Of a stretch of 64,000 nt of DNA, positions 19,594 to 27,565 are shown in pieces. Where the stretch lies: assembly GCF_003626915.1 (NCBI RefSeq), contig NZ_CP032570.1, forward strand, positions 682,001 to 746,000. The letters run 5' to 3'. Source of the stretch: Tsuneonella amylolytica. Its GTDB lineage: Bacteria; Pseudomonadota; Alphaproteobacteria; Sphingomonadales; Sphingomonadaceae. The notes under the pieces were generated by a model. It saw only the letters and a program-made list of their open reading frames with translations, was not told the DNA's origin and searched no databases. A program made the translations under genes and the position numbers. How positions within the stretch are numbered: position 1 is the stretch's first letter; every line of letters begins with the position of its first letter.

Positions 19594-20616
19594 TCAATCT
19601 GCGGACGGATCGGGCGCATCGCCTGCCTTCAGCCAGTCGAACACGGGCAGCGACTTCGACGCCAGCCAGTCGGCATTGTAGAGCGTGGAGAGATAGCGGA
19701 AACCGCTGTCGCACAGGATCGTGACGACCCGGCTGCCCTTGCCGAGCTGCCGCCCCAGCGCCACTGCCCCCGCCACGTTGATGCCCGATGACAGGCCGAG
19801 GCACAGGCCTTCTTCCCGCAGCAGCCGCGCGACCCACTCCAGCCCTTCCTCGTCCGACACGCGGAACTGGGTGTCGACCGGCGCGCCTTCGAGATTGCCG
19901 GTGATGCGGCCCTGTCCGATCCCTTCGGCGACCGAACTGCCCTCGCTGGCGAGCTCGCCGGTCGCGAAATAGCTGTAGAGCGCCGCGCCGTGCGGATCGG
20001 TGAGCGCGATCGTCACCGCCTCGTCGCGGTCCTTCAGGCCCATGCCGACGCCGGCCAGCGTTCCGCCGGTGCCCGCCGCGCAGGTGAATCCGTCGATCCG
20101 GCCTTCCATCTGCTCCCAGATCTCCGGCGCGGTCGTCTCGATGTGCGCCTTGCGGTTGGCGGTGTTGTCGAACTGGTTCGCCCAGATCGCGCCCGGGGTC
20201 TCCTCCGCAAGTCGGCGACTGGTGTGGACGAAGTGGTTGCAGTCGGCGAACTTGGTCGGCGGGACGGTCACCAGTTCCGCGCCCAGCGCGCGCAGGGTGT
20301 CCATCTTTTCCTTCGACTGGTTGTCGGGCATCACGATGATCGTGCGATAGCCGAGCGCATTGCCGACGAGCGCCAGGCCGATGCCGGTGTTGCCCGCGGT
20401 TCCTTCCACGATCGTGCCGCCGGGCTTGAGGTCGCCGCTTTCCTCCGCGTCGCGCACGATGCCGAGCGCCGCGCGGTCCTTCACGGAGCCGCCCGGATTC
20501 AGGAACTCGCACTTGCCGTAGATGTCGCAGCCGGCCGCCTCGCTCGGCCCCGCGAGCCGGACGAGCGGCGCGTTGCCGATGAGGTCAAGGGTATTGGCGC
20601 GAACCGGTAAATGCAT
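19594..20616 (-). CDS. cysK: Cysteine synthase (O-acetylserine sulfhydrylase)
   Basis: PLP enzyme making L-cysteine from O-acetylserine and sulfide; cytoplasmic. 340 aa. The PLP Schiff-base lysine is K46 in NPGGSVKDRAA; the substrate loop reads EGTAGNTGI (Thr-Ala where most CysK have Thr-Ser); the phosphate loop is GTGGTLAG. It lacks the C-terminal CBS or ThiS-binding extensions. Fold-type II relatives (cystathionine beta-synthase-like) cannot be excluded from sequence alone. It lies 83 nt downstream of the ferredoxin gene on the same strand. Confidence 0.9.
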   Translation of the reverse strand: MHLPVRANTLDLIGNAPLVRLAGPSEAAGCDIYGKCEFLNPGGSVKDRAALGIVRDAEESGDLKPGGTIVEGTAGNTGIGLALVGNALGYRTIIVMPDNQSKEKMDTLRALGAELVTVPPTKFADCNHFVHTSRRLAEETPGAIWANQFDNTANRKAHIETTAPEIWEQMEGRIDGFTCAAGTGGTLAGVGMGLKDRDEAVTIALTDPHGAALYSYFATGELASEGSSVAEGIGQGRITGNLEGAPVDTQFRVSDEEGLEWVARLLREEGLCLGLSSGINVAGAVALGRQLGKGSRVVTILCDSGFRYLSTLYNADWLASKSLPVFDWLKAGDAPDPSAD

Positions 20617-20699
20617 GGCTCCGAGCTAGGCCCGGCCCCATCCGCCTTCAATGCAATTCCGGTTTGCGAGCGCTTAGTCTTAGTGTTCGGCGCGCCGGC

Positions 20700-21017
20700 T
20701 CAGTCTTCCTGCGCGATGGTCACGCGCAGGCCGTCGAGGTCGGCCGTGAACGGCACCTGGCAGCCCAGCCGCGAATTCTCGTCGCGGTGATCGGAGGATT
20801 CGAGAAGATCGTCCTCGTCCTCGCTCATCGGCGGCAGCTTGTCCTTGAACGACGGATCGACGTGGACGTGGCAGGTGGCGCACGAACAGCACCCGCCGCA
20901 CAGCGCCAGCAGCTCGTCGAAGCCGTTGTCGCGGATCGCCTCCATCACGGTCAGGCCGTCGTCGACGTCGACGGTGCTCTCTTCGCCGGCGCGGTTGACG
21001 ACGATCAGCTTGGGCAT
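20700..21017 (-). CDS. 2Fe-2S ferredoxin, adrenodoxin type
   Basis: 105-aa electron carrier. Cluster ligands follow the vertebrate/adrenodoxin spacing C40-x5-C46-x2-C49 with the fourth at C86 (LGCQVPF); extra cysteines C43 and C44 sit inside the loop. The HVHVDPSF and MSEDEDDLLE stretches are typical of the isc-type or P450/ring-hydroxylase ferredoxins. Isolated from obvious partners here, so its reductase and acceptor are unknown. ATG start at 21015-21017. Confidence 0.92.
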   Translation of the reverse strand: MPKLIVVNRAGEESTVDVDDGLTVMEAIRDNGFDELLALCGGCCSCATCHVHVDPSFKDKLPPMSEDEDDLLESSDHRDENSRLGCQVPFTADLDGLRVTIAQED

Positions 21018-21097
21018 GGGGCGCGTTCCTCTGTCGCTTCGATCCGGCGCGGCTGCTAGGGGCTCGCCGCATCTTTGGCAAGAACGAGAGGCCACCG

Positions 21098-21715
21098 GTG
21101 GGATTGAGCGCGGACGAGATCAGGGACAGCCTCGATACCGTCGCCGGGCGCGAGCCGGCGATCGCGCGGGCGCTGGCGGCGGCGGGCTATCCCGAACCGC
21201 GCATCCGCGAGACCGGCCATGTCACCCTGCTGCGCGCCATCGTCGGCCAGCAGGTGAGCGTGGCCGCCGCGGCGAGCATGTGGGCCAAGTTCGAGGCAGA
21301 GATCGGCGCGGCGATGGACCCGCACGAAATCCTGGCGCGCGATTTCGACACCTTGCGCGCCTGCGGCCTCAGCCGGCAGAAGCAGGGGTACGCGCGCAGC
21401 CTGTGCGAACTCGTCGCCGCGGGCGCGCTCGATTTCGATGCCCTTCCCGCCGACGACGAGGACGCGATCGCCGAACTCACCCGGATCAAGGGCATCGGCC
21501 GCTGGACCGCCGAGATTTACCTGCTGTTCGCCGAGGGCCGCCCCGACATCTGGCCGGCGGGCGACCTAGCGGTGCAGGTGGGTCTCGGCAAGATTCTCGG
21601 GCTGGACGCACGGCCGATCGAGAAGGAGACCCGCGCGCTCGCCGAACCCTGGCGCCCGCACCGCGGGGCGATCGCCATCTTCACCTGGCACTGCTACAAC
21701 AACCCCGCGCTTTAG
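21098..21715 (+). CDS. DNA-3-methyladenine glycosylase II (AlkA-like)
   Basis: HhH-GPD base-excision glycosylase removing alkylated bases. 205 aa from a GTG start. The helix-hairpin-helix LTRIKGIGRWTAE (residues 127-139) and the catalytic aspartate D156 in PAGDLAVQ are present, with the conserved AIVGQQVS (about 48-55) and a final RPHRGAIA helix. It lacks the N-terminal TBP-like domain of E. coli AlkA, as short versions do. Divergent from the ferredoxin gene across 80 nt. Confidence 0.92.
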   Translation: MGLSADEIRDSLDTVAGREPAIARALAAAGYPEPRIRETGHVTLLRAIVGQQVSVAAAASMWAKFEAEIGAAMDPHEILARDFDTLRACGLSRQKQGYARSLCELVAAGALDFDALPADDEDAIAELTRIKGIGRWTAEIYLLFAEGRPDIWPAGDLAVQVGLGKILGLDARPIEKETRALAEPWRPHRGAIAIFTWHCYNNPAL

Positions 21716-21743
21716 GCGCCGAACCGAACTTGCGCCCGGCGAC

Positions 21744-21771
21744 AAGCTGTCTTAGTATGGCAAGACAGCTT
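21744..21771. promoter_or_regulatory. Perfect 10-bp inverted repeat upstream of S9 peptidase
   Basis: AAGCTGTCTT (21744-21753) and its exact complement AAGACAGCTT (21762-21771) flank an 8-nt spacer. It lies 28 nt after the glycosylase stop and 15 nt before the peptidase ATG. No T-run follows on the plus strand, so an operator or 5' mRNA hairpin is at least as likely as a terminator. Confidence 0.5.
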
Positions 21772-21786
21772 CGAGGGGGAAGAACC

Positions 21787-23859
21787 ATGTCACCGATCCG
21801 TACCGCCGCACTTATCGCCGTCTCCGCGCTCGCGCTGGGTGGATGCGCGACAACCATGCAAGAGATGCCCATGGCCACCACGACCGACACGACCGCCAGC
21901 GCAGCCGTTCCGGCCACGCTGGCATCCTATCCCCTGATCCCGCGCGACGTGCTGATGGGCAATCCCACGCGCAGCGCCGGGCGCCTCAGCCCCGACGGCA
22001 AGTGGCTGAGCTGGCTCGCGCCCAAGGGCGACACGTTGAACGTGTGGATCGCGCCCGCCAGCGATCCTTCGGCGGCCAAGGCGATCACCACGGCGACCGA
22101 CCGGCCGATCCGCCAGTATTTCTGGGCGCCCGACAGCAAGCGCGTGCTATACATCCAGGACAAGGGCGGGGACGAAAACTTCCTGCTCTACGGCGTGGAC
22201 GTGGCGACCGGCGCGGAAACAACGCTGACGCCGTTCGAGAAGACCCGCGTCCAGCTCATTGGCGGCTCGACGACGCAGAAGGACAAGCTCCTCGTCGGCC
22301 TCAACAACCGCGACGCACGCTTCCACGATGTGCACCTGCTCGACCTCGATACGGGCAAGACCACGCTCGTCATGCAGAATGACGGCGGATATGCCGGATT
22401 CCTCGCCGACGATGCGCTGAACCTGCGCATGGCGCTGCGCGCGAACGCTGCGGGCGGGATGGACATGTTCCCCATCGTCGACGGGAAGATCGCCGAGAAG
22501 CCGTCGGACAGCACGACGCTGGAGGATGCGCTGTCGACATCGCCCGCCGGCTACACGGTGGACGGCAAGACGCTGTACTGGATCGACAGCCGCGGCCGGA
22601 ACACCGCCGCGCTGATCGCGCAGGACACCGAAACGGGCGCAAAGACCGTCATCGCGGAAAACCCCAAGGCGGATATCGGCGGCTCGCTGACCAACCCCAG
22701 GACCGGCCGGGTGGAGGCCTATTCGGCGAACTACCTCAAGACCGAATGGACCGCGCTCGATCCGAACGTGAAGGCATCGCTCGACTGGCTGGACAGCAAG
22801 CTCGACGGCGAGTTCGCGGTCACCAGCCGGACCGACGACGACACCAAGTGGGTCGTCGCCAACGATCCGCTGACCTCGCCGGCGAAGGCGTGGCTCTACG
22901 ACCGGACGGCGAACACGCTGACCGAATTCTACACCGCGCGTCCCGACCTCGTCGGCGCGCCGCTGCAACCGATGCACCCGCTGGAAGTGAAGGCGCGCGA
23001 CGGCAAGACGCTGGTGAGCTACCTCACCCTGCCGCCGGGGAGCGATCCCGACATGGACGGCGTGCCCAACGCGCCGGTGCCGATGGTCGTCTACGTACAC
23101 GGTGGTCCATGGGCACGCGACGGCTACGGCTACAACACCGCGCACCAGTGGCTCGCCAACCGCGGCTATGCAGTAATGAGCGTGAACTTTCGCGGCTCGA
23201 CCGGTCTTGGCAAGGACTTCATCTCGGCCGGCAACCTGCAATGGGGCCGCGCGATGCAGGACGATCTCGACGACGCGATGGACTGGGCGGTCGCCCGCGG
23301 TGTCGCGCAAAAGGACAAGGTCGCCATCATGGGCGGCAGCTACGGCGGCTATGCCACGCTCGCCGGCCTCGCCTTCACGCCCGAGCGGTGGGCCTGCGGC
23401 GTCGACATAGTCGGCCCGTCGAACCTGGAAACCCTGCTCGCCACCATCCCGCCCTACTGGGCGCCGATGGTGCAGCAGTTCCACGACCGCATGGGCAACC
23501 CCAACACGCCCGAAGGCCTGGCGCTGCTCAAGGAACGCAGCCCGCTTTACAGCGCGGACAAGATCGTGCGCCCGCTGCTGATCGGCCAGGGCGCCAACGA
23601 TCCGCGCGTGAACCAGGCGGAAAGCGACCAGATCGTGGGCGCGATGAAGGCCAAGGGCATTCCCGTGACCTACATCCTGTTCCCCGACGAAGGGCACGGA
23701 TTCGCCAAGCCGGCCAACAGCATCGCCTTCAACGCGATCGCCGAGAACTTCCTCGCGAAGTGTCTGGGCGGCCGGGCCGAACCCATCGGCGACGACGTGG
23801 CGCAATCGACCGCGAAGGTCGTCGAGGGCGCCGCCTACGTCGATGGCCTCGGCGGCTGA
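21787..23859 (+). CDS. S9 family prolyl oligopeptidase-type lipoprotein
   Basis: 690-aa serine peptidase of the prolyl oligopeptidase/acylaminoacyl peptidase type, predicted to be exported and lipidated (lipobox LGGC, Cys20). N-terminal beta-propeller with repeats such as SPDGKWLSWLAPKG, then a C-terminal alpha/beta hydrolase with the nucleophile in GGSYGGYA, an Asp in GANDPRVNQ and the His in PDEGHGF. A much longer in-frame reading exists upstream but crosses the glycosylase gene; the ATG after GAGGGGGAAG is the convincing start. Likely degrades proline-containing peptides in the periplasm. Confidence 0.93.
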   Translation: MSPIRTAALIAVSALALGGCATTMQEMPMATTTDTTASAAVPATLASYPLIPRDVLMGNPTRSAGRLSPDGKWLSWLAPKGDTLNVWIAPASDPSAAKAITTATDRPIRQYFWAPDSKRVLYIQDKGGDENFLLYGVDVATGAETTLTPFEKTRVQLIGGSTTQKDKLLVGLNNRDARFHDVHLLDLDTGKTTLVMQNDGGYAGFLADDALNLRMALRANAAGGMDMFPIVDGKIAEKPSDSTTLEDALSTSPAGYTVDGKTLYWIDSRGRNTAALIAQDTETGAKTVIAENPKADIGGSLTNPRTGRVEAYSANYLKTEWTALDPNVKASLDWLDSKLDGEFAVTSRTDDDTKWVVANDPLTSPAKAWLYDRTANTLTEFYTARPDLVGAPLQPMHPLEVKARDGKTLVSYLTLPPGSDPDMDGVPNAPVPMVVYVHGGPWARDGYGYNTAHQWLANRGYAVMSVNFRGSTGLGKDFISAGNLQWGRAMQDDLDDAMDWAVARGVAQKDKVAIMGGSYGGYATLAGLAFTPERWACGVDIVGPSNLETLLATIPPYWAPMVQQFHDRMGNPNTPEGLALLKERSPLYSADKIVRPLLIGQGANDPRVNQAESDQIVGAMKAKGIPVTYILFPDEGHGFAKPANSIAFNAIAENFLAKCLGGRAEPIGDDVAQSTAKVVEGAAYVDGLGG

Positions 23860-23921
23860 CCGGCGTTTGCATCGCATGCCTTCCGCGCTAGTGCCGCTTT
23901 CCTGACACGGGAGAGCGGCAC

Positions 23922-24725
23922 ATGGCGGACCGGAAAGCGATCTTCATCACCGGCGGCGGTTCCGGCATCGGCCGCGCCATCGCGGAATACTTCGCCGGGC
24001 GAAGCTGGTTCGTCGGCATCGGCGACATCGACGCGGGCGGCATGGCGGGCACGCAGGCGGCGATCGCGGGCGACAGCTTCGCGAAACGGTTCGACGTCCG
24101 CGACCGCGCGGCGTGGGACGAGGCGCTGGACGCGTTCTCCGCCGCGGCGGGCGGACGGATCGATGTGGTCGCCAACAACGCCGGCATCCCGCTCGGCGGA
24201 TCGCTGGCCGACAACACGACCGACGAGATCGAGCGCTGCCTCGACATCAACCTCAAGGGCGTGCTGTTCGGCGCGCAGGCCGCGCTGCCGCACCTCAGGA
24301 AGACCGCGCCGGGTTCCTGCCTGCTCAACACGGCGAGCGCGGCGGGCATCTACGGCACCGGCGGCGCCAGCGTCTATTCGGCGACGAAATTCGGCGTGCG
24401 CGCGATAACCGAGGCGCTCGACGCCGAATGGGCCGAATTCGGCATCGAGGTTCGCGACCTGATGCCGGGCTTCATCGACACGCCGCTGATCGACCGGACG
24501 CCCAACCAGGGCAGTAACGAATCGATCCGCAGCCGCGTGATCGAAGGCGGGCTGGAGATCACTCCGCCGCTCGAGGTCGCGCAGGCGGCATGGGATGCGG
24601 TGCACGGCCAGCGCCTGCATACGCTGGTGGGCAAGACCGCGCGCCGCGCCGCCTTCGCCAGCCGCTGGATGCCGGGCAAGATGCGCAAGATGGCGCGGCA
24701 GTCATCGCGCCCCCTCGGGAACTAA
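23922..24725 (+). CDS. Short-chain dehydrogenase/reductase
   Basis: 267-aa NAD(P)-dependent oxidoreductase; substrate unknown. Classical SDR features: cofactor glycine motif TGGGSGIG (about residues 10-17), D in GDID suggesting NAD preference, NNAG, a catalytic Ser in NTASAAG and the Y-x-x-x-K pair in YSATK. A basic C-terminal tail ([19 protein letters not shown]) is a common feature of sphingomonad SDRs. Its stop overlaps the convergent phhB stop by 2 nt. Confidence 0.9.
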   Translation: MADRKAIFITGGGSGIGRAIAEYFAGRSWFVGIGDIDAGGMAGTQAAIAGDSFAKRFDVRDRAAWDEALDAFSAAAGGRIDVVANNAGIPLGGSLADNTTDEIERCLDINLKGVLFGAQAALPHLRKTAPGSCLLNTASAAGIYGTGGASVYSATKFGVRAITEALDAEWAEFGIEVRDLMPGFIDTPLIDRTPNQGSNESIRSRVIEGGLEITPPLEVAQAAWDAVHGQRLHTLVGKTARRAAFASRWMPGKMRKMARQSSRPLGN

Positions 24726-25012
24726 AGAAGCGCGTCGATCGCCTTCGCCATAGCGAAGTCGCGGGTGCTGAGCCCGCCGGCGTCGTGGGTGGTGAGGGTA
24801 ATCTCGACCCGGTTGTAGACGTTGAACCACTCCGGGTGGTGGTCGGCCTTGTCGGCAAGCAGGGCGACGCGGGTCATGAAGCCGAACGCCTCGCTGAAGT
24901 CGGCGAACGTGAACGTGCGCTCGATCGCCTTGCCCTCGCGCGCCAGCGACCAATCGGGCAGATCGCGCAGCGCGGCGCCGCGTTCGGTTTCGGTCAGTTC
25001 GGCGATGGCCAC
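24722..25012 (-). CDS. phhB: 4a-hydroxytetrahydrobiopterin dehydratase (PCD/DCoH)
   Basis: Small dehydratase (96 aa) that recycles pterin cofactor after aromatic amino acid hydroxylation, and in some bacteria acts in molybdopterin metabolism. The family signature [10 protein letters not shown] is complete, followed by [12 protein letters not shown] and [12 protein letters not shown] start at 25010-25012. No phenylalanine hydroxylase is nearby, so the partner is not shown by context. Confidence 0.95.
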   Translation of the reverse strand: MAIAELTETERGAALRDLPDWSLAREGKAIERTFTFADFSEAFGFMTRVALLADKADHHPEWFNVYNRVEITLTTHDAGGLSTRDFAMAKAIDALL

Positions 25013-25065
25013 GGTGCGTCTCCCTTGCTTGTCGCTGGCCCGGCCTTGGCCTAACGCGGGCGACG

Positions 25066-25629
25066 ATGGAAGGGGCCCGTCTCGCCGCACACGATCTTGC
25101 CTGCCGGCGCGGCGACCGCCTGCTGTTCGCGGGCCTGCCGTTCGCGCTCGGGCCGGGCGAAGCGCTGCAAGTCGCGGGCGAGAACGGGACCGGCAAATCC
25201 AGCCTCCTGCGCATCCTCGCCGGACTGCTGCGCCCCTTCGAGGGATCGGTCGAGCGGACCGGGCCGGTGGCGCTGCTCGACGGCAGCCTGCCGCTCGACG
25301 AACACCTGCCGCTCGGCAAGGCGATGGCGTTCTGGGCACGGATCGATCGCGCACCGCTGCCGGTCGATCCGGCGCTGGCCGAAGTGCCGGTGCGCTTCCT
25401 CTCGACCGGCCAGCGCAAGCGCGCAGGCTCCGTGCAGAGCGCCCCTCGAGAAGGCGGCATCTGGCTGCTCGACGAACCGCTCAACGGGCTCGATGTGCGG
25501 GCGGCCGAGGGTCTGCAGGCGCGCGTGGCGGACCATTGCGCTGACGGCGGCATCGCGGTGATCGCCTCGCACCAGCCGTTCGCGCTTCCGGGGCTCAGGC
25601 GGATCGAATTGGCGGAGTTCGCCGCATGA
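25066..25629 (+). CDS. ccmA: Cytochrome c biogenesis ATP-binding protein CcmA
   Basis: ATPase of the CcmAB(CD) complex that releases haem-loaded CcmE. 187 aa (family about 200). Walker A GENGTGKS (38-45), signature LSTGQ (112-116), Walker B IWLLDEP (132-138), and the H-switch in ASHQP. Odd: residues 120-131, normally an Ala/Leu/Arg-rich helix after the signature, read [12 protein letters not shown]. Dropping base 25425 and adding one near 25458 restores [13 protein letters not shown], with the family pattern, so this stretch looks like a compensated +1/-1 frameshift. ATGA overlap with ccmB. Confidence 0.9.
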   Translation: MEGARLAAHDLACRRGDRLLFAGLPFALGPGEALQVAGENGTGKSSLLRILAGLLRPFEGSVERTGPVALLDGSLPLDEHLPLGKAMAFWARIDRAPLPVDPALAEVPVRFLSTGQRKRAGSVQSAPREGGIWLLDEPLNGLDVRAAEGLQARVADHCADGGIAVIASHQPFALPGLRRIELAEFAA

Positions 25630-26276
25630 TCTCCGCCCTCCTCCGCCGCGATCTCGGGCTGCTGTTCGGCGGCGGCCGCGGCGGCCCGTGGCTGCCGGTG
25701 CTGTTCTTCGTCGCGGTCGCGGTGCTGTTTCCCTTCGCAGTCGGACCCGACGCGCCGCTGCTCGCACGCACCGGCGGCGGGGTGCTGTGGGTCGCCGCGC
25801 TGCTCGCCGCGATCCTGCCGATCGACCGCCTCGTCGCGCCCGACCTGGAGTCAGGGTTTTTCGACCAGTTCGCCTTGCGCGGAATTTCGGAGGAGCTTGT
25901 GCTCGCCGTCCGCCTGCTCGCCCACTGGCTGAGTTTCGGCCCGCTGCTCCTCCTCGCCGCCCTCCCCGCGAGCGCGCTCCTCGGCCTCCCGGGCGAGACG
26001 ACCCGTACGCTGCTCCTCGGGCTGCTGGCCGGCACTCCCGGCCTCGCTGCGATCGGCCTCGTCATCTCCGCCCTCACCGCCACTCTGCGCGGCGGCACGG
26101 CATTGGGCGGCCTGCTGCTGATCCCGCTGGCGGTGCCGGTGCTGATCTTCGGCGCGGGCGCGCTTGCCAACCCCGACGGCGCGGGATTGGCGCTGTGTGG
26201 AGCGATCAGTCTGGCGCTGTGCGCTGTGGCACCGTTTGCCAGCGGTGCGGCGGTGCGGGCAGCAAGAGAAACATGA
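25626..26276 (+). CDS. ccmB: Haem exporter membrane subunit CcmB
   Basis: Six-helix membrane protein (216 aa) forming the channel part of CcmAB. Conserved DLESGFFDQF loop with ERDxxxGLLDQ-like character (family hallmark near residue 75), then hydrophobic helices rich in Leu and Ala. The start overlaps the ccmA stop. The rest of the ccm set (ccmC, D, E, F) is not in this window: the next gene is an unrelated GIY-YIG protein. Confidence 0.92.
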   Translation: MISALLRRDLGLLFGGGRGGPWLPVLFFVAVAVLFPFAVGPDAPLLARTGGGVLWVAALLAAILPIDRLVAPDLESGFFDQFALRGISEELVLAVRLLAHWLSFGPLLLLAALPASALLGLPGETTRTLLLGLLAGTPGLAAIGLVISALTATLRGGTALGGLLLIPLAVPVLIFGAGALANPDGAGLALCGAISLALCAVAPFASGAAVRAARET

Positions 26277-26290
26277 GCGGAACTCCCGAT

Positions 26291-26319
26291 CCGTCATCCC
26301 AGCGAAAGCTGGGATCGCT
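26291..26319 (+). repeat. REP-like palindrome, copy 1
   Basis: 29-bp unit whose core is ATCCCAGC-GAAA-GCTGGGAT (stems 26296-26303 and 26308-26315), flanked by CCGTC and CGCT. It lies 14 nt after the ccmB stop and 17 nt before the GIY-YIG gene, in the orientation opposite to copies 2 and 3. Copies of this kind are common dispersed repeats in proteobacterial intergenic DNA. Confidence 0.85.
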
Positions 26320-26336
26320 GGCCTTATGGTGAAACA

Positions 26337-26627
26337 GTGACCAAAGGCGGCTGGGTCTATATCCTGACCAACAAGCCGAACGGCGTGCTCTACATCGGCG
26401 TTACGTCGGATATTGCGGCGCGGATGATGCAGCACCGCGAGGGGAAAGGTTCGGCCTTTTGCCGGAAGTACGGAATTAGGATGTTGGTTTACGCCGAAGC
26501 GCATGAAGACAGGTCGGCGGCTATTGCGCGCGGGAAAGCGCTGAAGGCGTGGAAACGCGCGTGGAAGATCGAGCTGATCGAAAGCACGAACCCGAGCTGG
26601 AACGATCTGTTCGAGGTCATCCTCTAG
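26337..26627 (+). CDS. GIY-YIG superfamily protein, probably inactive nuclease
   Basis: 96-aa single-domain GIY-YIG protein of the YhbQ/UPF0213-like type. GTG start. Motifs: WVYILTN (GIY side, residues 6-12), LYIGVT (YIG side, 18-23), the Arg in AARMMQHREG and the C-terminal WKIELIE. The position normally occupied by the metal-binding Glu of the R-E-K-x-L-K motif is Gly66 (RGKALK; codon GGG where GAG is expected), so nuclease activity is doubtful. It is bracketed by three copies of one palindromic repeat, one before and two after. Confidence 0.88.
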   Translation: MTKGGWVYILTNKPNGVLYIGVTSDIAARMMQHREGKGSAFCRKYGIRMLVYAEAHEDRSAAIARGKALKAWKRAWKIELIESTNPSWNDLFEVIL

Positions 26628-26632
26628 CCGAG

Positions 26633-26661
26633 AGCGATCCCAGCTTGCGCTGGGATGACGG
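26633..26661 (-). repeat. REP-like palindrome, copy 2
   Basis: Same 29-bp unit as the copy at 26291-26319, inverted: AGCG-ATCCCAGC-TTGC-GCTGGGAT-GACGG (stems 26637-26644 and 26649-26656). It starts 5 nt after the GIY-YIG stop; only the 4-nt loop differs between copies. Between two convergent genes it may also act as a transcription stop. Confidence 0.85.
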
Positions 26662-26677
26662 GGGGTGATTTTGGGAG

Positions 26678-26706
26678 AGCGATCCCAGCTTTTGCTGGGA
26701 TGACGC
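26678..26706 (-). repeat. REP-like palindrome, copy 3
   Basis: Third copy, direct repeat of the one 45 bp upstream, with loop TTTT (stems 26682-26689 and 26694-26701) and one terminal base change. It ends exactly at the stop codon of the convergent map gene. Confidence 0.85.
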
Positions 26707-27534
26707 CTAGTTGTAAGGCGGCTTGTCGCGCCCCGTCGGGCTTAGCGTGAAGATCTCGTTGCCGGTCTCGGTGATCCCGATCGAGTGTTCGAACTGCGCG
26801 GAGAGACTCTTGTCGCGCGTAACCGCGGTCCAGCCATCGGAGAGCAGCTTTACCCACGGCCGGCCGAGGTTGATCATCGGTTCGATGGTCATGAACATGC
26901 CGGGGCGCAGTTCGGGGCCGGTGCCGGCCTTCGCGGCGTGAACCACCTCGGGCGCGTCGTGGAACAGGCGGCCGAGGCCGTGGCCGCAAAACTCGCGCAC
27001 CACGCCGTAGCGATGCCGTTCGGCATGGTCCTGGATGGCCGCGCCGATGTCTCCCAGCCGCGCGCCGGGCTGCGCCTTCTCGATGCCGATCATCAGGCAT
27101 TCGTGCGTGATGTCGACCAGCCGCTTCGCCTTCAGCGAGACGTCGCCGACAAGGTACATCCGGCTGGAGTCGCCGTGCCAGCCGTCCAGCAGCGGAGTCA
27201 CGTCGATGTTGACGATGTCGCCGTCCTTCAGCGCCTTGTCCGACGGAATGCCGTGGCACACGACGTGGTTGATCGAGATGCAGCAGGAATGCGTGTAACC
27301 GCGGTAGCCGAGCGTGGCGGGCACAGCGCCGCCGTCGAGCGTCATCTGCCGCACCACGTCGTCGAGTTCCGCGGTGGTCACGCCCGGCTGCACCATCGGC
27401 GCCAGCGCATCGAGGATTTCGGCGGCCAGCCGTCCGGCCCTGCGCATGCCCTCGAACCCTTCCGGTCCGTGGAGCTTGATGGTGCCGTCGCGGATGACGG
27501 TCTCGGTGCCGGTGACGGTCTGGTATTCGGTCAT
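26707..27534 (-). CDS. map: Methionine aminopeptidase type I
   Basis: Removes the initiator methionine from nascent proteins. 275 aa. The five metal ligands can be placed: Asp in VNIDVTP, Asp in WHGDSSR, His in CGHGLGRLFHD, Glu in TIEPM and Glu in FEHSI, plus the substrate His in GYTHSCC. ATG at 27532-27534 preferred over a GTG 9 nt upstream. The N-terminal 20 residues extend beyond the E. coli enzyme. Monocistronic, ending against a REP-like repeat. Confidence 0.97.
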   Translation of the reverse strand: MTEYQTVTGTETVIRDGTIKLHGPEGFEGMRRAGRLAAEILDALAPMVQPGVTTAELDDVVRQMTLDGGAVPATLGYRGYTHSCCISINHVVCHGIPSDKALKDGDIVNIDVTPLLDGWHGDSSRMYLVGDVSLKAKRLVDITHECLMIGIEKAQPGARLGDIGAAIQDHAERHRYGVVREFCGHGLGRLFHDAPEVVHAAKAGTGPELRPGMFMTIEPMINLGRPWVKLLSDGWTAVTRDKSLSAQFEHSIGITETGNEIFTLSPTGRDKPPYN

Positions 27535-27565
27535 ATGCTGCACATAGGGGCAACCTCTCGAAAAG

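Noticed and set aside
20839-23859. A 1006-residue reading frame ending in the S9 peptidase
   Set aside because: The first 300 residues cross the glycosylase gene in another frame; signal peptide and RBS put the start at 21787.
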